Positions 42,931 to 53,400 of a stretch of 64,000 nucleotides of DNA are shown here, piece after piece; within the stretch, counting starts at the first letter, position 1, and every line of letters begins with the position of its first letter. Position numbers and translations under genes: made by a program. The notes beneath the pieces are model-generated. The model was not told the DNA's origin, did not search any database, and saw only the letters and a list, made by a program, of their open reading frames with translations. Source of the DNA: Trichobilharzia szidati (lineage: Eukaryota > Platyhelminthes > Trematoda > Strigeidida > Schistosomatidae); contig OX235277.1 of assembly GCA_944472155.2 (NCBI GenBank), forward strand, positions 37,272,804 to 37,336,803, read 5' to 3'.

Positions 42931-44110
42931 CTCCAACTAAGTTAAATAGGCTGCTTTTAATCAGGGAACTCTGAAACACACACGCTTCTTAAATATGTTA
43001 GTACTAAAGTGGTATTCGAATCTGCTGAACGAGATTTCTTGTGATATATCTTGAAGTAGATGAGAATTCACTGAACTGAATAAGAAAATACGAGAAACTA
43101 ATAAATTAGGTAATCAAAACTGAATATATCTGCACAACTAAGAATGATTTCGGGCCATATTACCAACAATCTCTAACCATTGACTCGTTAACATCCTGAG
43201 GATCCTAGTCAGGTAGTCTACACCCCCCTTATACAATCCAAAGGAACAGTTAGTGAAGTCAATGATCGGTGCCAAGCGTTCAGTCTGACCACCACTAGTA
43301 CTTCCAAACTACTCCTACATCAGCTAAGATTGCTCACTGAATACAGAGATGACTAAGCGTGCATCCTATCTATTATAGCCGGCACAGATGACCAGGAAGA
43401 AAATCCATCCAGACACCACACAGTATCAATTGAAGTCTAACATATATAATCTATCCTGTGTAGTAACTGAGAATATCTGTATACGGTTAAATCTTAGTTT
43501 AAAGTAAGATTAGACAAGTCAATTACGATCATAGTTTACATGAAGAGCAAGGACATACCTTTAGTTTTGAAATATTATAAATGTCAGATACATATTAGAG
43601 TGAGGACATAGAGAACACAAAATCCCTGAAAACTGCATGAGAAGTCTGAACTGACTACTTTCAAGTTGCCACAACTGATACGACTTCGGATCTGGAAGAT
43701 GTGATTAGCCATGATATATATAGCTGAATTAAAACATAAATACATCGATTTTTAAGTCTGCAGATCTAGCACCATAAAATGAAAACTGAGAGTCAACTGG
43801 TGGATGATAGTTATAATTTGCGTAGACAGACATATGTGTGTATATTAATCCCATGAATCCCCAAAAGATAAAATTCTTGGGACTACTACCTTGCTATATA
43901 TAAAAGCAAATCTACAGAATGACCTTCTGCAATCAGCCTTTTGGGTATACTATGACAATATCCTCTGTATTGCTGCCAGTACTGTGTTTTTCAACCCTTT
44001 ATGACATCTTTTCTAATTCTGCCGCACTTCACACAGATCGTCCCTATTATTTCTCTTTTATAGACAGCTTGTGAATGTGGGAAACAATCAGTGCGACATT
44101 CTAATGAAAA
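42931..44110. other. Intron sequence, nothing recognised
   Basis: AT-rich with no open frame of note or repeat partner seen. Confidence 0.5.
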
Positions 44111-45190
44111 TCCTCTTGAGTGACTTACAAATTATTCGTATCCCAAATATTCATCAACCTTATTCAACAGCTGTACGACAACGGCACACGTCAAGTGATC
44201 TACAACGGAAAACTCAGCGAGGCGTTTGGAGTAAACACAGGAGTCAGACAAGGGTGCTTATTATCACCAATGATATTCCTAATTGTGGTGGACTGGATTA
44301 TGTGTCAGACAGTGGGAAACGAGAAGACAGGGATATCCTGGACCGGCGTGAAGAACCTAGAAGACCTGGATTTCGCGGATGATTTATGTTTGATGTGACA
44401 CAAAATCGAAGACCTACAAGCAAACACCGACAAACTGGTCGAAGAAGCAGCAAAGACAGGACTCCAGGTGAACATAGACAAGACGGAAGTTATGAGAATA
44501 ACCAACCAACAACAACATCCAGCGCCAATCACCATCAACGGGAGGGATTTGAAAGAGGTTACTTCATTCACTTATCTAGGCAGGGAGCATTGTCTCAACT
44601 ACAGGAGGAACGGACGACGATGTCAAATCGAGAATCGGAAAGGCGAGAAACACATTCATCAACCTGAAACCAATTTGGAAATCTTCATCACTCAGCGTCA
44701 ACAACAAAATTCGAATTTACAATACAAATGTCAAGTCAGTTCTTCTATACGGTTCAGAAACTTGGCGGGTCACAAAGAATATTTCCAACAGCCTGTTGCA
44801 GACCTTTATCAACAACTGTCTTCGTTCTATACTGAAGATCAGATGGCCACCGGAAAGAATCACCAACAAGAAACTATGGAAACAAACGAAACAAGAACCA
44901 ATCGCTCAACAAATATGCAGGAGAAAGTGGAGATGGATTGGACACTCGCTGAGGAGGCCGCTGGGTGACATCGCGCGTCAGGCAATTGCTCGAGTGGAAC
45001 CCGAAAGGGAAGCGGCGAGTGGGACGTCCAAGGGTGACATGGAGGAGATCGTGTGAAGAGCAGCTGACACAGTATGGATTAACATGGATGCAAGTGAAAA
45101 ATACAGCAGAAGACAGAAGCAAGTGGAGGCGTGCAGTTGAAGCCCTATGTTCCACCAGGAACCCAAGGGAACAGTAATAATAATAATACT
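44111..45190 (+). pseudogene. RTE-A retrotransposon, RT to 3' end, in DHHC intron
   Basis: 44120-44398 gives INLIQQLYDNGTRQVIYNGK, VRQGCLLSPMIFLIVVDW and NLEDLDFADDLCLM with FADD intact. After a break, 44468-44968 gives VNIDKTEVMRITNQQ and KEVTSFTYLG. 44796-45056 gives TFINNCLRSILKIRWPPER and CRRKWRWIGHSLRRPLGD. 44965-45177 ends with [19 protein letters not shown] and [10 protein letters not shown]. Tail AGTAATAATAATAATA. The best preserved RTE-A; at least three frame breaks and 5'-truncated. It lies antisense to the host gene. Confidence 0.88.
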
Positions 45191-45243
45191 TAACCCACAG
45201 TAAATTATTTGAATGGTAAATAATGAAACATAAAGCATCTTAC

Positions 45244-45591
45244 CTATGATAGTACAATGATGGTCACGTCGCAGAACACATGTGCCACAATCAAAGCAAT
45301 GGTGAGCACGAGGTGGTCGCACAGTTTGGCATGTAAGACAATAACTCCAATCAGGTTTTGACTTCGAAGAAAGCAAGAGACCACGAATACTCGGGTCTAC
45401 AAAAATGCATTTTATAACGCTTGCATAGAAAAATGCATAAATAACCAGTAATATGCAGTATGTGAGGTGAACTTCACGACCAAATAACGAAGGCAATACC
45501 AAGTAGATTTCAAAAAGCAGTAAATAGATGGTAAATAATCCTAGGGAAAGACGAGCTGTGACACTTTTTGCAACTCGACTTTTAAAAATAC
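45244..45591 (-). CDS. DHHC palmitoyltransferase, exon with catalytic domain
   Basis: 348 bases, phase 1 in and out, bounded by TTTTAG (acceptor, 45592) and G|GTAAG (donor). It encodes two membrane segments (about residues 17-36 and 44-64) and then the Cys-rich domain: [21 protein letters not shown] and DHHC (residues 80-112), with all zinc-ligand Cys/His positions I can check in place. The DHHC Cys carries the acyl intermediate. Joined to 41284-40608 it gives a contiguous domain. First exon(s) with the start codon must lie at higher coordinates; I could not find them. Which DHHC subgroup is not certain; the short N-terminus recalls ZDHHC24-like proteins. Confidence 0.9.
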
Positions 45592-46110
45592 CTAAAATAC
45601 ATCATTAGCTTTTTATATGTTATGAGGAACTATTACAAGATACGGGTAAACAACGAGCAATGTTGACACCACAGGTAGATAGACGACGTAACCATCGTAA
45701 TCCAGGCATACGTCAAGGGGCGCCTGATAAAAGGAAAAGGCCTTGAACTCCAAGTGTGGCGGCTTTACACCTGTAGGTCACTCCTGAGTTTTGTGGTTGG
45801 TAAGTTCAAATTTGCTTAAATTTTAGGGTAAAGCTGCATTTCGCGTTGACTTTAGAAAGCACTTGCAAATACTACTGTTACTAACGGCCGAGGAAGTGGC
45901 GATTGTATTGTATTCAACCGGATTTTATTATCTATCTATCTATCAGCTATATACCATTGATTGCCTGAGATGAATAATTGTATACCACTCACATCAACCA
46001 GAGGTACTTACTAGCCAAATCGAGGTCATCTTAACACCGGATGGCTGTCCTGCTCACATGGAGCCAAGCTTATCAGAGATACACACGTTTTTGACTCAGC
46101 TCAGAGAGCA
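45592..46110. other. Intron or 5' flank, nothing recognised
   Basis: Includes a TATC microsatellite (45930-45946). No upstream DHHC exon seen. Confidence 0.5.
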
Positions 46111-46113
46111 GAA

Positions 46114-46311
46114 TCAGTTCAAACCACACAGTTTCCGGCTGTGTAAATCTGTAACTAATATGATTACATGATCGAAAGCTTGGGTCAAATTCAAATAATA
46201 TCCTCTGTCCAATATCGTTTTGAAGAGCTTGCATAAACAGTGTGACATTTTGATACTCACTTGTTGTTTTGGAACAGTTCTAGGTCTTTGGTGGACTCCA
46301 GTATAAACCAT
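46114..46311 (-). pseudogene. Possible reverse transcriptase scrap
   Basis: The 65-codon frame includes LDRGYYLNLTQAFDHVIILV, like the motif A context (D..QAFD.V) of non-LTR RTs. No second motif supports it, so this is a weak call. Confidence 0.25.
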
Positions 46312-48414
46312 TCCCTTGATAGCTGCAGGTCTGATGAACGCACCGAGAGGAAGTACGCTAGTTTATTTTGCAGGCGATTTATAGTTTACGACAGCCACCA
46401 TGCTGTATGAACTTGTCGGACAATCCTGCAGCCACGTCCACGAAAATTGCAGGGAAAGCGTCCATGAGTGAGTAGAAGGAGAATCTGTGGAATGGTTAAA
46501 CAAAACAAACAGAAGATATGTTAAGAAAACTGGGTGTAAGTCATGATTGCATTATCCGCAAATTCTAAGGGTAAATAGGTCAGACTGTATCTTTGTTGTA
46601 GCCCCCTAATGAACAATCCTGTTATGGTTGCCCCAAGAAGTACGTCAGCGCCCTTCTAGTAACACATCTTGGGAAACGTCAACCGGCTCGTGCCATGTTT
46701 TGCACGCCTGCAGATATTTTGCCCCCACTATCAGTACTAGCGATACAGAGTCTAGGCCACACTATAGTTATAACTCGGGTGACTTAATGTAAAATTTGTC
46801 TGCTTCTAATATATGGAAGAAATAGCAAAATTACACAAAGATATCAATACCAAGGCAACTGTCCTCCAAAGAAGGACAAAGACATATCGAGCAGCACTCA
46901 TGTGTAGAACAGGATGGTCAGTGAGTTTCATTAAAGTACATATAAGAAATAAAACAAGCAACGAAGGCTAACTAAGCGGGAATGGGGAATAAATGTTCCC
47001 AGTATGAGAAATAGAATACAATACTCATCCAAGGTAAATCACCAATGGTGGGAGTTTACATTAAAATAACCAATAATCACGTGATAATCACGAGAAACAA
47101 GGTCAGGTGATACAGACTGGTGGGCTGTCATAAGTTCTGTATGTCATGTTTGAAAAACATTTCCCATTGATTGGCGAACTGTCACAATGTCTGTCTGTCG
47201 TGATCTACGGCGTGTTGTCTACGCTTGGCTTTAATGTGTATTTTTATCTTTCAGTGGTGTGCTGGGAGGTTGCGGGAGAGGATGACTCCTTATGATTGAC
47301 AAGGGAAGCTTTATTCTTCTGACGCCCGGATGTACACTTGTGGAAATTCGTTAATACTGAATACTAGCCACCGTTCTGTGGCACGGTATTTCAGGGTAGT
47401 CAGCTTTTCTCACAACCCATTGTGCTCTTTGACGCTTTCTGCTATCCTTCACCGCTTTACATCTTCTGTGGACGAGTATTAGGGAGCTTCAGTTATTTGA
47501 CATGTCGCTTACAAAAACCAGGAGTAAATGTTGGCCGAAAATTGTTCCTGGCGATATCCATGCGTTTGTCATTGTTCAAGTGCAGTGTATACGGTTCATC
47601 GACATGCAAAATCCCCTGCTCTCCTGATAGGCTCCTGTTCACGGAAACGACAAGTCGCCAACTCTCACTTCGGAAACTCTGAGTCGAAAGGTTCTGCGGG
47701 TTCTATGACCAGACTTTAACTGGAGTCACTTCCTCCCACACCACCACGCTATCTAGCTATTCCAAATTACTGGATCTTGGTTGCGCTGGACTGCTCCTTC
47801 CTCAATCCACATTGAGCTTGCTGCAGAATGTTGTATCCGTTTGGATATACCCTGATTTTAGAAACCAGCAGACTACACATCTCCTTTGGTGGTTGGTTGT
47901 AAAGGTACAGATTCACAGCACTTGAGATATTGATTACAACCACCGGGCAACTAAGGTCTGTTTAACCAATGATTGGACAGTTCACCTAGAAGGACACAGA
48001 GGACTTCAGCACACGGTTTGAAGATTACTGACTTGATGTGACCGCATCGTCATAATCATCAGAACCATATTCCGGTATATTTTTAGGGGAGTACCTTACA
48101 CGAAATCAAGTCGCTCTGTGGGTCACCGGTTTGTACGGATGTTGTTTTCACATATGAGCCTACGTTATGTCTATGAAATTGGAATATTGTAGCGGTTGAA
48201 TCTCCACTCAAAATAAAGGCCACTTGAAACACAAGTTCATAATGACGCCTAATATTATGACCATGGTGCAAGTATTTTTAGTCTTAAAGTGAAAAGCTGA
48301 CTGTGATGAGCACATGAAAACTAAAATTAATGCTGAAACTGAGCTATGAATACCAACAACTACCAATTAAGAAAATATCGTTTCGATAAACAGGCCGAAT
48401 ATACCAATGTGATT
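46312..48414. other. 2.1 kb with no recognised feature
   Basis: Less AT-rich than most of the window. Several short frames on plus (47422-47682, 47528-47719) carry no motif I know. No repeat partner found by eye. Confidence 0.45.
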
Positions 48415-48705
48415 CCATGAAAATTCAAAAATACACGTTTAAATTTTGAACTTCCTACCTTATTTGATCCATCACATTACGCAGATGTCAGTACCATGCG
48501 AAATTTCCTGATACAAGTGCTGCAAATGTAACGCAGTTCAAATACATTATGCCGCTGATGTTATGTGAGTCAGAAATGTTTTTTTTCATTTAGAGAGCAT
48601 ATAAAAACATAACTTGTTACTAAACCAACATAGCAACTGACATGAACGCTACAATTAGCGGGGATGTGCGGTAAAGCCACTCTTTCATCCCAGTTGTTTA
48701 GCTGT
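48415..48705 (+). repeat. Direct repeat B, copy 1
   Basis: Matches 49445-49740 in the same orientation with ~70-75% identity by eye. Shared landmarks are GAAAATTCAA...ATACGTTTA, CAGATGTCAGTA/CAGATATCAGTA, AAATGTAACGCAGTTCAA/AAATGTAATGCAGTGCAA, and GTGCGGTAAAGCCACTC/GTGCAATAAAACCACTC. No coding motif. Confidence 0.65.
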
Positions 48706-49444
48706 CTCTGGGAAGCGATACTGAAGGCTTCTGTTCTCTTTTTATCTCCCAGGAGTTCTTCACTATAGTTTCTGATCATACATTTCGTGGTAGGCACTCA
48801 TCCCCGAATGACAGGTCGATAAAGATTCCAGTGGCTAATATGCGTTTTATCGTCTAGAGTGGCCTAAAAATGTTGTCCCTTCCGTTCTTGTCTTCGTAGG
48901 ACACAGACCTCTCAGGGCCAGGCATGCTGCTTAATTTGACAACATGGCAAAGAGCTCCTTTTCGTATGGTGCCATTACCACGCTCAAGAAACGCCTCGTG
49001 ACTTTTTTAACGGAGAGGCTATACATATCATAGGGAGGTAATTGCTTATGACGATCAAGTTCACGTGCTTCCAGTGGTCATTCACCTCTAGTGGATGGTA
49101 CTTGTGTCACCAAAAGGTTAAATTCATAACTTTACCACACGTTGACTTCGACGTAACAGATCTGGGTAGGAGAGTTGTCCTTGGTTAGTTATTCTATAAA
49201 ACAGGTCAAACACCACTAGCACATCGTCACTGCTGCCTAGTGGTTGTCCTAGTTTTACATTCTCTATGGACAAACGATGGTGTGGGTGGTCAGAGGAATT
49301 GTGAATTCATTTGACTTTGGTCATTTCATATTGAGTGGTCACTGTGTTCAGGGCGATCATATGGCATGTCCGTTTTCTTAACTGGCGCCACCTTCATGGA
49401 TTGGGTATGAGGGGGTTTTAACAAACAAACCAAAACATACCAGC
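48706..49444. other. Interval between direct repeats B
   Basis: 739 bases. One small plus frame near 48942 (MAKSSFSYGAITTLKKRL) is of unknown meaning. The layout would fit LTRs of a small non-autonomous element or a segmental duplication. Confidence 0.4.
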
Positions 49445-49740
49445 ATCATTTCAGGAAAATTCAATAATATACGTTTATTTTTTGAACCTGCTTCTTCCTC
49501 TAGTCCGTTATATTGTGCAGATATCAGTATCAATCACCATTTTCTGATAAAAGTGCGGGAAATGTAATGCAGTGCAAGAATACAGTGCCGCGGGTAATAC
49601 GTACACCAGGAAAAACTTTTAGTGCGAAATTTCATCTAAAAGCATAAGTAAAATATAGTTCGTCATGAAACCACGATGGTTTCGGACCGCGACACCACAC
49701 TTAACGTGGGCGTGCAATAAAACCACTCGTGCTTATCTGT
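49445..49740 (+). repeat. Direct repeat B, copy 2
   Basis: See copy 1 at 48415-48705. It lies 164 bases before the dispersed repeat at 49904. Confidence 0.65.
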
Positions 49741-49903
49741 GTTGACGGAAGTCAAAGAAGGCACAACACAGACGATCAGATCCTCAAGGAACAGGAGAGT
49801 GATATAAAGACAAATTTTTGCACTGTGGTAAAGTATGATTTAATTATGGATAAAATTTTACTTCGATACAGTCACACAGTTTTATACATCAATATTTACT
49901 AAT

Positions 49904-50288
49904 GATACGGGAGATATTATTACTAGTCAAATCAGAGGATAAGAAATAATGTTAAAATATATTTCAGTTCACATTATAACATTCTTACAAGTTATGTATT
50001 TACCATAAAAACATCGTATTGACTAAAAATATTTGTCTTATTTCCCATCCTACTGTATTTTACCGATAGCACTGATATTATTGTCGAATGTACTTTATCC
50101 TATACTGAATTATTCAAATGTGCAATCAATTTTTGCTCATGTATTTAAACGAAGTTGGAAAGTAGTGTGAGTGAGTACCTTGATATAATTACGAGCAGTG
50201 ACAAATTGTTCTCGAAATGTGGTCATCAGTAAACATTAATGTATAACACTGAGTGACTTTCTAAAAATGAAAATTTATCCATAATGGA
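49904..50288. repeat. Dispersed repeat, copy 2 (unknown class)
   Basis: Same orientation as 173-559; the TATA-like box here is TATTTAAAC near 50140. The following 215 bases hold an unrelated 73-codon frame (50284-50505) that shares no sequence with what follows copy 1. Confidence 0.75.
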
Positions 50289-51125
50289 ACAAGAACACGA
50301 TCGCAGTGTTGGGCTTTTAATGTTTGTCTCTGTATTATTCCTAAATTTTCGCCGGTTGAAGACATTCTTCAACACCTATTTTAGCGGAACCCTGACAAAT
50401 AGGTTAAGATGGATCAGCCTAGGGAGTTGGGCGGTCATACGGCTGAAGTGCAGGACTAGCAGAGTAGATGGACGCACGAGAATCACGGGAGTTGTTTTTA
50501 GTTGAGCCCGACATGAAAACGCGCTCAAAGCAGTTCAGAGATGATAAGTAACTGGCATCTTGTTTTCTAAACTAGGATTAGAGCCCTCGCTAGTATGAGA
50601 CTTTGATAACTCACATGTACAGTTCTATGTTAAAACAGTAAAGTAACATCTAAGAATGAGGAAGTGCTCTACTAATTACGAGAATATCCACAGGTAAGCT
50701 TCCAACCACAAACGCTTTCATATCACCCGTGCCACTCGTTATCAATTTTGTACTAAAATTCTGTGGCATCCTTCTGGACTGGACTGTTGCCAGTGGACTG
50801 CCTAGATGCGGTCAGTGTAGTAAAATGCAGCGTTTATCTTAATAACAGTCGGTTTATTTACCTTCCTCCTCGGAAAGAAAAGCGACCAGAGTTGTTTGGG
50901 TAATAATTTGAAATGAGTGATTTATTTGTATGATTTTGTCAGCATTTTCATCGTAAGTAACACCAGAAGTGAACTGTACTTAATGCAGACTAATATTGGT
51001 TATTGTTAGACAGATTTGTTTTACTGCGCCCACGTTAGCCAAAACCACCATTTGTCGCTGCATGGTTGTTTTGTTCGAGTAAGTTGATTAACACATGGAA
51101 AGCTATTTGTAAGCCATTTTAGATC
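50289..51125. other. Nothing recognised
   Basis: The frame 50284-50505 contains no known motif. Confidence 0.45.
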
Positions 51126-51609
51126 ATGGATAATGCTTGTGTAGGATGTTGTACAGCTTCCTGGTATGGTGACAGTAGTTATTTCAAGGATGCTCAGTCA
51201 TTACTAGCCAAAACCTTGAAGGATAATAATAATGTATATTTCGTATAAATGGGTAAGTTTACATGAAATGCATGCTATTTTTACAGGCACGATCAATTAT
51301 GTTACGAATTACAATTGTTAACTAGCATACATTGTCACTTTTTTTTCAAAAAGTTCATATTGTTGAGTTATAGTACAAGCAATCGGAACAGATTCTTATA
51401 AATGTTAATTTGTAAATATTTCACGAAGGTCACCACCGAAGTTGAGCGACAACCCGAAATTCGTTCCATTTCCTGATGATAGTTTTGACCAATCGATAAA
51501 CAACATATATTTGAGTGAGTGCTATTCCTTCAAATGCTTGAACGCTATTTTAGGAACTGAAGAAAATCTGGAGCAGCTGCAAAATGGTATAGAGTGCAAT
51601 TATGAATAA
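51126..51609 (+). CDS. Possible small gene or ORF1 scrap in two pieces
   Basis: Piece one (51126-51248) is 40 codons from ATG: MDNACVGCCTASW, with a CxxCC that recalls the zinc-finger start of some CR1 first ORFs. Piece two (51430-51609) is open without a start and ends at TAA: PKLSDNPKFVPFPDDSF, then CLNAILGTEENLEQL, with protein-like composition. An AG at 51427-51428 could be an acceptor and GTATAT at about 51233 a poor donor. I cannot decide between a two-exon gene, transposon ORF1 debris and chance. Confidence 0.25.
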
Positions 51610-51839
51610 TACATTATTAAAAGTATATTTACAAGATAAATACAAGAAGCTATGTAGTACTTGAAATGATAATACACATTTGCAATGTATGATGCCAACC
51701 ATATTGATCTTACCATGGAAAACTATGACGTTTTCTATGAAAATATATTTATTCTCAAACATGAGTGTTGTTTTTTTATCATCAGAGCAACCGAACTTTA
51801 CGCGAGAAAAGGGTGTAAATGAGAAGAGGGAAAAAAATA

Positions 51840-53400
51840 AATTTCAGCTTTATTAAAGTCCTAGGAAGTTGAGATAAAATAGAGTATAATAGTAATTAGG
51901 TAGAAGGATTATTGTGAAGTATATAAGTGACATTTCAGAGAGAAGTGGCTAGAAGGATTAGAACCTGTTGAATATGGTGACCTGTAGGATGTTTGGCGAA
52001 CTTGTGTATGGCCCATGGGATAGCATCTTGACAAGAAACTGAGCAGGCTTGTAGATGTTAGGAGCGAAAGCATTATTTTTTTACAAGCTAAAACTGTACA
52101 GTCATTATTGTTTTATTTTTTTAAAGTCTAATTTTTTTTATACATCTAGTATCTAAACTCATGTTTGATTCTCGAGCTGCCAAAATTATGCATGTTGCTG
52201 TCCTACAGATCGGAGCGATTCACATTTGTGACCACTACCAAATCTGCTGATCAGCATGCGCCACCCTCCCTCCTTTTTTGACATTAAGCTCTGAGACCTT
52301 TTACAATGACTGCAGTTGTAATATTGGATTGCTTTGACTCCGTCCCAATCATACAGTATGCCGCGCATTGACAGCTTTCATGACAAGTGCTTCCCATTAG
52401 GTCACATGGCACAATAATACCAGAGGACATCGTTAGCAATATTATCATCATACTAGTGGACAAGTGGGTTACTACAAAAGACTAAGAAATTAGGTTTCCC
52501 TTAAGAGTTATGAAATATAAAAATAGCTAATATTAGGACAACTAAGTTATATTCTATTTATCAGAGTGATATGAGTAGTGGAACAATTAGTGATAAAGTT
52601 ATGTAAAGTGGTCCTGAGTAAGGCGACTGGTTAGCAGAACTTGTTATGCTAAATTTTCACGACCGATTTTATATGGTGTGCGTTACACATTGCAAAGTGA
52701 CTCATCAATTACATAATGGAAAAATACTACATAATTTCAACAATACGAATTTTTTAGAAAATTATATGAAAATGGGTAGGTGTTGACTGAAGATAGTCAT
52801 TTCAACTCAAAAATAGTGCTAATAATATAAGCATATATGTAAAATATCAAAAGATATGGTTGCTAATGTAATTGTTTATGGAAATAATTATACTGACGAA
52901 CTTATTGAAGATTACAGTGAAGAGAAAGTCAGTAAGTTAGTTAAACGGTTACTGCGCAGTTAGTAGTTAGAACATCTTTAAAAGTAAAAGGTAGAAGAGT
53001 TTTCAGTACTGGGGCAAATTAAGTCATAATCTACGGAGTAGAGTGTAGTGGATAGTGGTACGATTAAAGATAAGGTTAGGTTGAATGAGCTTGGGGAAAA
53101 TGGTTGGTTGGCCGAGTTTGTTATTGCTAGGTTTTCCTGGCCAATTTTCATATGGCATGCTTTAGACATTATAAAGTAACAGTTGGCTTATATTATGGAA
53201 GAACTATCACAACTAATTTGGGATTATACGTCCAGGATAATTATAGATAGTCTTATGAGTTTATAAACCCGATTGATGAAATATTGATAAGATCTCCAAT
53301 AAGCTGAATAACCGAACCTTAGATCAAGGCATGTGGGAGAAATTGGGTTGGTTTTATCACATTTTAGGTGCGGTACTGTTGCTGGGGCAAATGAGTTTCC
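51840..53400 (-). mobile_element. 3' untranslated region of CR1-like element
   Basis: Follows the reverse transcriptase stop at 53401 on the minus strand. Blocks 52000-52990 match 58300-59260, which follow another RT remnant on the plus strand, so this is a family 3' UTR of over 1 kb. Inside it, 52560-52720 and 53020-53180 are diverged copies of each other, about 460 bases apart. Landmarks on plus: GATCGGAGCGATTCACATTTGTG at 52208-52230. Confidence 0.75.

Larger units (their letters stand above)
41285..45243 (-). other. Intron of the DHHC gene (3,959 bp)
   Basis: GT donor at 45243-45242 (GTAAG), AG acceptor at 41286-41285, phase 1 on both sides, so the split codon reads G|CT. It holds an RTE-B 3' end (41430-41775), an RTE-A scrap (42060-42210), a T1 SINE (42732-42930) and a long RTE-A copy (44120-45190) whose tail ends about 55 bases from the donor. 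Confidence 0.85.

Noticed and set aside
45660..45760. Upstream first exon of the DHHC gene
   Set aside because: The only ATG frame here is 28 codons on the wrong strand; no membrane segment or start on the minus strand could be tied to the acceptor at 45592.
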